A stretch of DNA of 64,000 nucleotides from Phoebastria nigripes (Eukaryota; Chordata; Aves; Procellariiformes; Diomedeidae). Each line of letters opens with the position of its first letter. Within the stretch, counting starts at the first letter, position 1. Both the position numbers and the translations under genes were made by a program. The DNA lies in the NCBI GenBank assembly GCA_035582835.1, contig JAYKAV010002662.1:434001-498000 (forward strand), in the 5' to 3' direction. Below, in pieces: positions 28,101 through 40,100 of this stretch. The notes below the pieces were generated by a model. That model did no database searches, was not told the origin of the DNA, and worked only from the letters and a program-made list of their open reading frames with translations.

Positions 28101-31100
28101 AGCCCAGTGGACAGCCCAAAATTCAGGACAAAATGGGAAACTCCTCTTCTTCATCTGAGTATGCATTTCAACTGTAACTTAAGTTGTTTGGAGGTCGAAC
28201 TGGGGTTGAAGTTATGTAGCTCATAATAGTTTAAAAGCTCAAAATAGCACACAGGAAGAATGTTAAGAAAATGCTTCAACCAACTTCTTAATTTTTTCAT
28301 TTTTGTACTTACTAGAGACCGTGTTCTGCATAGTGAGGCAAATATAATTGATACTGTGGCAAATATCCTGTCTGGGGTTTAGCAGTTCTTTAGCAAAATC
28401 TGACAACTCCGAAAAAAGTACTGTTAAGTCTCAATAAAAAAACCACACAAATGATTAAGAATTATTGTAGTAATTTCATTGATGGACAGTTGGTAAGGGG
28501 AAGAACATTTAGTAAGATCTAATTAACAATAATGATAAAAACAGTGGTGGGTTCTGTTATATAAAGAACTATCAGAGAACCATGAAGAACATTAATTAGT
28601 GCTATTCAACAGAAGTGTGTTTACATATCTGAGTCTAATCAGAACTATTTTCCTAAAGTGTCCTCGTCAATATTCTGAGACTGTTTGTTTATTCTTTCAG
28701 AGGTAAAAAAAAGAAAAAAGAAAAAGAAAATGGCTTTTATTTCACACACATGGAATTAAAATTCTGATGCACCAAGTAATTTTCAGTGGTTTAGGTTTCT
28801 CTTTTTGGTTTTAAAGAAATGTGCAGTGCTGATTTTATTGCAGAAATAATGGCTTATGTTGGATTTAAAGTAAGAGTTAAGATGACAGGCAGAAAAGTTT
28901 GCAATATCTCAGCTAAGGTCTCAGTTTGACTGTAAATATGAAATATAGCTAATCAAATGCAGACATATGTAATGTCACTGGCAAATATCTGTCCTCTCAC
29001 CCTTACTCACCTGATTTAATGGGTATATTAGAAATGTTTAGATTACAGTGTAACAGATCTGTTTTATAGCCTAATGAGATGAACACCATCCTAGAAAAGC
29101 TGCTTTTTTTTCTCCACTAACTACAAAAGGAACCTGGAGCATCAAGCTCCCCTGTAGATGCCTGTGTTGTAGAAGTCTACCTTTGGCCACAACCTTGTTT
29201 CCTCAAATTGTGTGAAAGTGTGTATATACACATGATGCTTCACTCAGTGCAACCTTGGTCTAATACTGGGCTTCAGATAATAAATGTCAGCATTTTGCTC
29301 TTCAGTATGGTCTTACAGTGAAGCAATATTTAAATTCCAAAGAGCAATGAGCAGCCTTTGCCCTGGAACCTCATTTGTGCTNTACCAGCTCTGTTCCAAA
29401 TTCTCTGCTAACTTTTTCTAGCCCACTAAGTTCTGCCATATGCCTCAATCTGCTTCTTATTAATCCCTCTGCTAGATTCCTCTGCTAGAACAGCCAGCTT
29501 CCCAGAAACTCCTCTTCTAATAGCTCTTGCTTCTCTGAGTTTCAGGCAATATATAATAGTTCTCCCAAAATGCCCTTCAAAAACCTCTCTCAAATGTAGG
29601 TCTTGCAAGTTCTGGAGAGTTGTGTTTCCTGCCTTGGCATATCTTGTAATTCATTTTTCTTCATATCTTTCCATCTCTGTAACAAAAAACCAAAAAAATG
29701 GGTTTCATTCATTTAAGGCTGCCTTGGGGATTCTTCTTGGATGATAACTTGGCTGGAGGAAGTACCTTATTCCAAGTCTTGCTCTCATCACCAAATTTTG
29801 GAAGATTAGTTGCAAAATTATCAATTTACACTAATTTGCAGTCAGTGCACTAGGGAATAACAGACATATTTTGTATTTATAAAATATTCAGAACTCTCTC
29901 ATTCATTTGGAACTTAAAAGATGTAGAAATTGAATCAAGAAAAGGCAAACAATTCTGTGACACTGAATTGTGTTCCTGGATACCTGCTGCATATCTCAAC
30001 ATTTCTGTACAGTCAGTTCAGTAAGAGCATTTGGCAATGGGCAAACAGCTCCTTCTGTTTCAGCAAGCAACACATTTTGGAGAGAGGCTTTGGGGGCATT
30101 ACGTGGTTCAAAAGAATTCCATCTGAACCATAGCTTTCCTTATCTCAGTTTATTTGCCTTGAACTCGTGAGGTCATGTCTTAGGGACTGCAACCTCTTTG
30201 AGGCAACAAGTATTATTTCTTGCATGCTTGTAAAAGTGCAAATCTGCACCTGTCTCCATGGTCTCCTTGGCTCAGGAATTACCCTTGTTTTCATGCTTCC
30301 AGTGGCACTAAGCTTATCTTTTGTCACAAGGCAAACACAGGGAAGGCATAATTTTTGCTGTGTAGACTTGTTATGTGGTACCCACAAAAGGGAAGAAAAC
30401 TCTCAGACCCTTGAACTCCAAAATCTGCTTCCTAAGGGATCTGGAGCTCCAATGACCTAAACCTTAAGGCATTAGGATAGCAAAGTGGTGGATCCAGACC
30501 ATGTGGCTGTATCTGTAATATTGAATTAGCTGGGCCTGGAATCGTTCCTGGGACTGGAGTCCAAACAGCATGGAGAAGTTCACATCCATATTATTAAACC
30601 CTCTTGGCCTCCAAATCAGGGTAGCTGCAGTTGGTAGACTATTGGGAATGTCCTCTGGCTCATGCCAGCTCCAGATTTATTCCCCAGGAATAGTTTCAGA
30701 GTTGGCTATTGTTTGGCCTGGGCCAAAACTGCACCAAGGAAAATGTAATGGTGTAAATGATTGAGTCCAGACCTGAGCCCGGGTTCTGATNCATTTACTG
30801 ACATAAGTATAACTGATTTATTACTCTCAGTTAAGAGAATGAAGTGAACGTCAGTATGGGTTGCTGTGAAATCACAGGCTTAGTCTGTTGTATAACACAG
30901 CAGGGAGAAAAACACTTGTAATTAGTGGAAGTGAAAGTCAAGCCAGCACTCAGTCACACATGACACATCCAGGCTCTCTGCTAGTTTGAGGCCCTTCAGT
31001 TTACCTGTGGTTTCACTTTTAACCTGAGTTGATTTCCCTTTGGTGATGTTGGATCAGGTATTTGCTAGCTTCAGATGATATGTCTATACTGTATGCTGGA

Positions 31101-34100
31101 TTTGGTGGTCACCAGCTTGGTTCAAAGCCAATGGGATGAACTCCTTATTCATCCAGTACCTTATTTCGGACAGCATTTCCATGCAACTTGAGACATATTT
31201 GCTGTAAGTAACAGCCCTTACTTTATGGAATTTAAGTGCCTCTGGGCACTGCAATAGTTAACAGATTTTTTTTCCTTACACAGAATATTTCTTTCATCCC
31301 TTTTTCAGACCCAACAGGACACGTCTTCTGCATCCTCCTTATAGCAGGTTCTCACATTTCTTGGAAATATTTACATAAGCAATAGCCAAAAACATAGTAG
31401 GAACATGAATGGTCTAATGGGAGGAGAAAATGGGGCTCAGATCTGTGTCCAAACAAAAGGTGGCTTTGTAGCAGAAAACTCAGTCACTTGCCAATTATGT
31501 ATACGATTAAACAACTCAGGGAATAAGGGAACATCTCTCTATGGTGTCCTTGATAATACAATCAAAAAGAAGTGCATTCCCCTTTATAAATNATTTTCTT
31601 ATTTGTTTTATTTCTTACAGATGCTGGTTTGGAAAAGAGCCAGGGAAATATATCGACTACATATATCAAGGGCCAGTGATTCTTGTTCTTCTGGTAAGCA
31701 TGTATGTGGGTGGAAGGACACTGCCATCTCCCATTGAGGGATAATTTGATAGGCATCTGTGATGTTCCACATCTACTTTTATGTAAAATAAGACACAAAC
31801 AAGGTCAAACATCTTCAGCTGTTCTCTGAAGTTGCCACAGTAGCTAACACTGCAAGTCAGAATTGCAGTGATTTGTTTTTGACTGTTTCCTTGACCTTAG
31901 GCCATTCTTTCCTCCTCCCTCTGTAATGCTGTTTGCCTTCCTTTGTATATTATTTTGAGATGTGGGAAGGAAAAATGTTCAAAATCAGGAGGTACGTTAC
32001 AATATCTGCTCATCCACTTGAGGCTCTTGAGAACTAGGGCAATTCTGTCATGCACATTGATTAGAAAAATGTAGTAATCATGGTAAGGAATTGCATCTCC
32101 TTGTACATTCATCTACATCCCCATCATTGCTGTGTATTTGTTTGTTAGCTTTCCTGTTGTTAAGTTTCCTTTTCAGTGCCGCCTACAGTTAACAGGCTGT
32201 TTATCTGTTTACCCAACACTCTGTCTCCTGTACCAACAAACAGTAGGCAGAGGAAGAAGGAAGCTCATTCATAAACCATTTTGAACCTTCGACTAAAGTG
32301 TAGTGATGCTTTCCCAGAAAATACTGGGTGTGGATGGAAAAGATCAGCGCTATTAGAAAGGACAACGCTGAAAAACAGGATTCTACTCTTCCACTCCTTT
32401 GCAGTAAAAGCCACCTAGGAAGAAGGCAGATGTCCTAACAGAGAATTCACAGGGCTCAGTGGGGTCCCCTCTCTTAGGGAACCAAGACTTGGTATAGCTG
32501 TCCCTTATGCCACTCCAATACCCATGGAGAAGGTGCAAATGCTCCAGAATAGGCAGCCACTGCCAACTTTTTCAAGGCTAGGAAGCCTTGTGCTCTCACC
32601 TTGTCAGTGCTGTGCCCTTCACGTGATTCAGCATGAAAAAAGCTTCTCTGTTGCCTAGGAAGCCAGCTACTAATCTGAATGGTTCCTAACCTGAAATACG
32701 GAGAGTTAATTTCTGTTAATTGTTAAGATGCAGCAAACAGATCATATTGTGCATAGCTGAAAAGAAAAAAAAAAACGTAGTAGAAGTCTGTTTTTATGTA
32801 AAAATTCTTTTCTTTATGTTCTAAGGAGAGAAATACAATTGGTGTGATACACACAATATAATTGTGTGTCACCAAGGGAGCCATTCCAAAAACACAAACA
32901 GCCTCACAGTAAATTGACTCACTGATATAAAGACTAACTCACAAACAAATCCTATTTAGACAACACAAGGTAGCAGGTTTGCAATACTCGGAGCATTTAG
33001 TTTTCACATCATTACCTAGAAGCCCATGAATCTATCATAACCCCTTTAGTCAACAAGATCTGTAAAATGCTTGGATAGCATCTCTGGCACATACCATAGG
33101 TAGCTTAGAGTCATGAAAATAGCTTTGTTCTCCCCAGAACAGCACTTTCTATTTAAAGACCCCAAAGAGGCACAGAAAATGGAGGTACAGTTGGAGGCTG
33201 CCTCTTTATATACAGGTCATTATATCTGCCTCTAATTTAGAGCAGCCTAGAGACCCCTCTAAACTGAGCCAATAACTATACTGCCCTGAACTGACATCAT
33301 GTATTGAACCTTTCTACATTGGCCTGCACTTGAGCTCTAATTAAACCATTAATGAGATAACAACAGTAATTGCACTGTGGGGTGGAAAGCAGCTGATATA
33401 ATTTAGAGAAGTAACATAAGGGCAAGCCCTTCCTTTCCTTTCCTTATGGTTGCTCCCATCAGAAAGCACTTCTGGGTGAGGAAAAGAGCTCTGTGGAAAT
33501 ATAGTCTAAAAGGCAAATCTGAAAACTCCTGTTACAATACACTCCTGACTGCTAAAATGCACCCCCCCTCCTTTTTTTTTTTAAACTGACAGTTGAGTCT
33601 CGTGTTAATAATTAAAATACACAACGCCACAGTGTGTTAAAGCAACTTGACAGGCTCATTTTTGATCCTTACACGAATAAAATCAAATCGTATATGATGA
33701 CTCAAGCATCACTTATTATTGTTGGAATTACTGACCCTTTCAAGGGTGCCGTGAGAAATGCTGGATTAAGAGCACTGAAGTTTGATGTCTAACATGTACT
33801 CAGAGCAACACAGTCAAACATCACCCCCCCAGTATGTCAGTATGCCTCTGCCTTAACATAGATGGGGACAAAGTGCTGCTTTCCTCTTCTCTCCAGTGAA
33901 CAGTGGTCACCAGAAATGGAAGACACAAAGATTTCCAAAATAGTACAACTCTGTGACCTCTTTAAGTCACAGCTAATGAGTTGGATTTGAACTAATGAAG
34001 AATTAAAATGTTCAACTGAAGTTCGTGTTTTATGAAAGAACATACAGGACAATTCTATGAGAGAATTATTCCAGTGTACTGCTGGAAAGATAGAGACATG

Positions 34101-37100
34101 AATGTTACTAGAAGAAATTAATGTTATTTACAAAAGAGGGCTCACACTAAAAGCTAAAAGTCTAAAAACTCCATAAATTACAGTTCCTGTCCACATGCAA
34201 GCAGTCAGACTGTGGCGGTTAAAATTGGTTCCACCCACTTCAGTTGNTTAAGAGCCAAGTGCCCAGTGTACAGCTCAGCTAAGTTTTGGTTACCTGTTAG
34301 ATAAAGGTAGCATCGTTATGTGTTCAAGAGGCATCATTATACCAGCCAGGGGCAATATCATTCGAGTGCTCTTGTTGGTAAATATTCTTAGTTTCGGAGG
34401 GCTAAAACCTGCTTCTAAAGATGCCAAGTCTCTTTAAAAGATAGGAGGATTTTGTCTGTCAAAAATTATTTCCACTGGTTTTTATTTTTCATTTCCTTGC
34501 CTCTATGCACGGAACTGCTGCAGCACAAGGTAGCATAACACCAAGAAACTCATCATGCAGAAGTTCTGAGCTTCACTGGGAAAAGCAGACTGGCCAAAAA
34601 TAAAGCCCTTTGATCATGGTAGCAGTCCTCAAGTCCATCCCTAAACCATATTATTCTCTGTTATATCTCAGGGTACAAAAACATTGATCAATGCAGTAGA
34701 GAGATTTGTTTGATTGCTTTCCTACTTGTCTTTAGAAAAAACTTGAACATTGACGGGCTGAAAACAGGGAAACAGTTTCAGAGACAATTTCAGAGACAAT
34801 TTCAGAGACAATTTCAGAGGCAAAGGAAATTAGGTATAAATGCTGATTCTGAATAATGGGTGAGACACCTGTATTTTTACTGACAAAAAATGTGAGGGAG
34901 AAAATGTAGGTAATCATCCTTCTTTGTTTCATTCCTGAATGTATTTTGGCTTGAACATATCCCAGGAGAGATCTAACCATCCAGTGCATTGGATGCTTCG
35001 AAATTCAATTTCTGATAGCACTAGAAAAAGACACTCTGTTAGGTATTTTCTCTTCAATTTAGTGTTTTTTTTAATTCTGGTATCTTTCCTCAGAGTGGCA
35101 TAACCAAGTTTTAATCATAAACCCCTCTCTGAAGGTAAAGAAGGGGCAAAGAGTTGGAAATACATGCCAGGGAACTGAATTTCAGCCTGATTTTATTAAG
35201 AAAAATACATTTCTTATGTGCAATTTTAAATGTAATCCATGTCAAAGAACTGGTGAACCATGAAAACACAGCCAGAACAGAGGACGAACCTCAGAAAATA
35301 GGCACTGGAGGCAGTTAACTGAGCTGCTTTTTTTCTCAGTAACTACTGTTGTGAACTGACCCCAGATATGAAACTGCTCTGCAATATTTCTCAGAGCTAA
35401 AATTGTATTAAATTTTCATTTTTTCAAACAGGAAGATCAAATATTTAGTTTTTTTCAAACCTTACATTCAACTTTAATAGATTTTTTTCCCTTGTGCTTG
35501 AGAACTGAACAGTTTTCTAACCTCTGCTTTTTGGGTCTCGTTGAAAATAATTCACAACAATCAATTAACTGCTGGCATAAGTGGGTATATGAGCTGATAG
35601 GAAGACCTGGAGTTCACGTCTGTCTCTGCCTTCATCAGCTACTTACTTTTGAACAAGTTAGATTGCTGCTCTAGGTCTCATTTTCCCCAGCTATAAAGCA
35701 AGCTTAATTATACTTATCTTCCTTTGTAAAATGCTTTGAGATCCCTGGATGACAAGTGCTGTAGAAGAGTAAGAAGATGGGCTCATCCTTATTGCAATGT
35801 GGAATTTTGCTCAGGAGACAGCTGACACGTGTACTGAAGTGGTCTTTCTGATCTGCTAATCAGTAATGATGTAGCATTTTTGTGGTGGCAAGATCAAAGC
35901 TTGCCCCAGTACTCAAGGTGTGACCACACAAATGGATTTTTATAGCAGCACCCTGTTCTCTGTTTTATTTTCTTTTTCTTTCTCAGTAATTCCAAACATT
36001 TTTTGTTTCCTTTCTTGAGTACCACTGGGAACTGAGATGAAGTTTTCAGGGAGCTAGCTAATGTAATTCCAACATTTCTTTTGTGAATGAAAATACCCAG
36101 AGCTCATAACTCTTCATGTAAAGTTAAGATGATTGCTTTACTTCCCCATTATGTTACCTGTATATCATGTGATTTCATGTGCCTTGTTATTGCCTGGTCA
36201 CTTAGTATTGTGAGTCCCTATACAGCTCTTTGCAATCAGCTTTTATTTTTGCTATCCTGAGTAGCTTAGTGTCACTAAAAATCTGTCAGCCTGCTCTTCA
36301 TTCCCTTTTATAGATCACTAAGGTCTATGTAAAACAGCACAGATCTACCGATAGCCTCTCTCCATTGAGAAAACAGACTATGTATATTTCTACCCTTTCT
36401 TTCTTGTGTTTCTATGCATAATGCTCTTCCCTCCAAACCTCTAACAGCCAAATTTCTATAGGAGCCTTTGGAGAAACAAATCTGAATTCCTTTCAGGAAC
36501 CTGAGTAGACTATCAGCTGGATCTCCCTTGTCCCCATGCTGACTCTTTCAGAGGACTTCACAAACCATGTAATTCTTCCCCTTTACACCTTATTTCTACA
36601 AATGTTCTTCTTCATGTTGCTTGCAAAGAATTTGTCCAGCTCCAGCTCAGCTTACGTTGTGGGATATAGCAATATCTTATATATAGCAATCAGTGGCTGA
36701 TGTTCTGGAAGACCACGTCATGGAGAAAGTTTCAGTAAATAACTGAGTTTTTGTATAGTTTTTCAAAACCAAGACTGTGGAAAGATATGGTGGTTTTATA
36801 AGTATGTCACAGAGCAGAGTGGAGGTACTTAAGCTTATTAGTATTATTGACAAAAAGGAAATTGTCATGTGACCGTTAATATATTTAAGCTAAATTAACA
36901 AGACTTCTAGCATTCATAGAAGTAGGCTTCATTAGCTGTCTTCCAACAGAAGTAAAGGAATAGTAACAATTTATTTAATATTGCCCACTTGTGCAAAGGA
37001 TGTTTCAATACAACTGTTTACAATAGCTATAGGACTTGACTCAGTAATTCTTCCCATCCCGTGTCCTATTTAATCAGTGTAATGATACTGTACAGTGTTC

Positions 37101-40100
37101 ACACTTTTTTTTTTTTTTTTAAATGTGCTGCTCTATGCTTTTGCATGATTATCCTAACACCACATAGGGATTTACACTTCTGAAAAGCAGAGCTGTCTTT
37201 CTGCCCTCCTGTGACATACATCTTTTTCCAATATAGAATCATAGAATAGTTTGGGTTGGAAGGGACCTTTAAAGGTCATCTAGTCCAACCCCCCTGCCAT
37301 GGGCAGGGACATCTTCAACTAGATCAGGTTGCTCAGAGCCCCGTCTTTAAAAGTGTTGTAGGTAGGGGAAATAGGTTTATTAAGCAACTTAACCAATATT
37401 TATGGAATCCATTCCCTTCTGATATCATCCAATAGATAAGATTTGTAGTGCATCTTAATCTTGATCTTCACTTCCTTTTGCTTGACTGTAATGCTCCACT
37501 CAGAATGTTGCAGTCCACATTGATAAAGTTCCTTTCTTTTGATCTTCTAAAAAAGTCATAAAGGTTTGTTCACTTGCCATGTTACATATAGAAGCATTGC
37601 ACCTATGTATGTATCTATATGCGTTTCATTTTTGTTTTTTTCTGAGAAGCGTTCCCTAGTTCTGTGCAAGCATTTTCCTTGCTGATATAATTGCTTCTCT
37701 GAATATTTTCTTCGTTTCTGCTGCCTCTCTTCACACTTATGTTTCCACTTCTGCATTGTTCTGTTCAGAGACTTGAGAAATTTTTTTTATTGTTATTGAT
37801 ATATCTTTTTCATTTTCCCTTCTCCTTCCTATCTGACTGGCTTATGTTTTTTCTCAATCACTGGATTGCTGATTAATTTAGTTTTCCTATTGATTTTTTA
37901 AAATTTCCTTCTCTCTACAGATTCCCAGTTCTTCCACGGCTACCAAGGTTGTAGTTCATGACCTGCAAACTGTTGACATCCCTGAGTTTTTCTTACAAGA
38001 CATTTATCATAGTTTTCACTGGTTTGCAAGCATGCTGTCATAGCTACACATAGGATAAAGATTAATATTCTGATTTGATTACAGTCCATCCAGAATTTAT
38101 CTCCAATTCTGCCATCATTGCTATTACTGTCTTCCTGTTGTTTACGTGTGGAGCCAATAGTGTCAAACAAGGTGTCCAATACCATGTACACTCCTACAAT
38201 GTCTCTTTCTTTCTATAATTTCTAATTCTATTTGTGAGATGTTCCACAGCTGGTAAGAAACTCATATGACCAGCAGCAGTTGCCCAGAAAACTTTCCCCA
38301 AAATTCATCCTGTCAAGTCTTACTCAGAATACTTTCCAGATAGGAAATCACATTTCATCAGCGAGTTGCTGGATGGTTCCTCTTTGGAGGAAGACTCCCT
38401 CTTGAGTCTTCTCTAGTGGTTCTTACTGTCAACACATGGGAACTTGAACCTGCCCAGCCTGGGGAACTGCCAGGTGAACTATTCACAGCAGTATGCCTGT
38501 GTTTTAGGCTGTCATGTCATCTTGGTCATTTTTGATGTGCTGGTGTGATGAGTTGGTTGTCGAGGGGCTATCACTCCCTCCAGGCAAGAACTCTCTGTAT
38601 GCCATTGTTATTTTTGCAAGGGTATGTGTTTACTGGTGTTGCAACATTCAGTGTGTTCCTGGCTTGCCAGGTGAGATAGCCCTGTTGAGTCATATATGAC
38701 TAGAGACCCCATGGTAGTTGACTTGACTGGGGAGTGACCTGCAGTGTGTTTCTTTAACAAAGCTTTTTGAATGCAAGATGTTTCGGGAGAGACAGAAGGA
38801 CCAGCACAGTAGTAAGAGGATCACAGATGGGGTTATAAGATTGGAAAAGAGGCTGTGGACATGGTCATGCACGATGCAGGGCTCTAGTGAGGAAATGGTG
38901 TGATCCCAGCTAGGGCTGGAGTTGTGTTTGGACTTGGGTTTAGGTGACAGTGTGGGCAAAGACAAGGCTCTGTGTGCTGATGTGTAACACAGACATTAGG
39001 TAAGGAAGGTGTCTGTTCATTTACCACTCTCTCCCCTCCCCACCAAAACACAACTCCATCCTGTACAATCTTCAGGATGTGTATAGTCCTTCTCTGCTTG
39101 CCTGAAGAATTGGTCTTTCACTGCTGCCCTAGGGAGTCTCTTCCACAGTCTCCCTGATCATGACCATCCACCACATTATGCCTCACTCTTCTTAATCACA
39201 TCTCATTATTCCTGATCAGATAGCCTTTTCCAGCACTTTGCTGTATGCCAAAAGAAGTCATTGTGGTGCCTGTGACCTTTGAAAGGGAAACTTTTGTGAT
39301 AAAAGGCCCTGTCTGAGAATCATGTCAGGACAGTATGATAGAACAATTAAAACGAGGCATTAATAAACTGGCAGACTATTCATCTGAGGTCAGGATGACA
39401 GTATATAATGCTCCAGCTAAAATGACGGCTCTGATGCCAATTTGGGTTACTTAATCCTGGGGTGGATTTTACCACATTGCATGAAAATGCAAAGCCTAAA
39501 TAGAATAATATTTATATTTCCAGGGAGTGAAGAGGAGCAAACATTCTAGGAAACACAGAAGTACAAGCTTTCTGTAAAGCATAAAATAGGAAGCCCAGCA
39601 GAAATGAGCAAAATAAATGCTAGTTGCCCATTAAACTCTCAAAAGAGAAGGAGAAGAGCTTAATGTCTTCCCATTTAAACTCCTGAGCTTAAGGAAAACT
39701 GCAAAGAAGCCTTCACAGTCAGAGTTCCCTCTGCTGTGCATCTTGGAATATTTTGGCTATTTCATCTCACTAAGGGAGATAAATTTCTTCTCAAACGGAG
39801 TTTGGTTTTTATGACAGAAAATTTTTGTGACCAAAATCTTTCACGGAAAAGTTTCTTTTGGTTCAAAAGAGCTTTGGGGTTTATATGTTCAGATTTTAAT
39901 TGATCAGTGCCAAAACAGGTGGTCCGAATGCTTTTTGGATCGTTGGCTTATAACTCCATTTTGGGGCTCTGAATTTTAACCCCAATTTAGAAATGGAAAC
40001 ACTAAACTTCCAAAGCCCTGGCAAGATATGAAAACTACTTCTTTCCCATCTGTAGTTGGAGAGGGTCTTGTTCCAGCAATAAGGATATTCTTAGCACATC

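Larger units (their letters stand above)
24594..31620 (+). other. CRHR2: CRHR2 intron between TM4 and ECL2/TM5 exons (7.0 kb)
   Basis: The intron runs from donor gtaagt to acceptor tttcttacag. It contains a CR1 fragment at 27515-27946, a possible old amniote repeat at 24850-24930 and a near-palindrome at 25961-25980. The open frames at 25663-26106 and 26539-26961 (147 and 140 codons) show no recognisable family. Confidence 0.85.

Noticed and set aside
36281..36660. Possible repeat or exon remnant with pyrimidine-rich text
   Set aside because: Parts seemed familiar, but I could not tie them to a named family or a reading frame.
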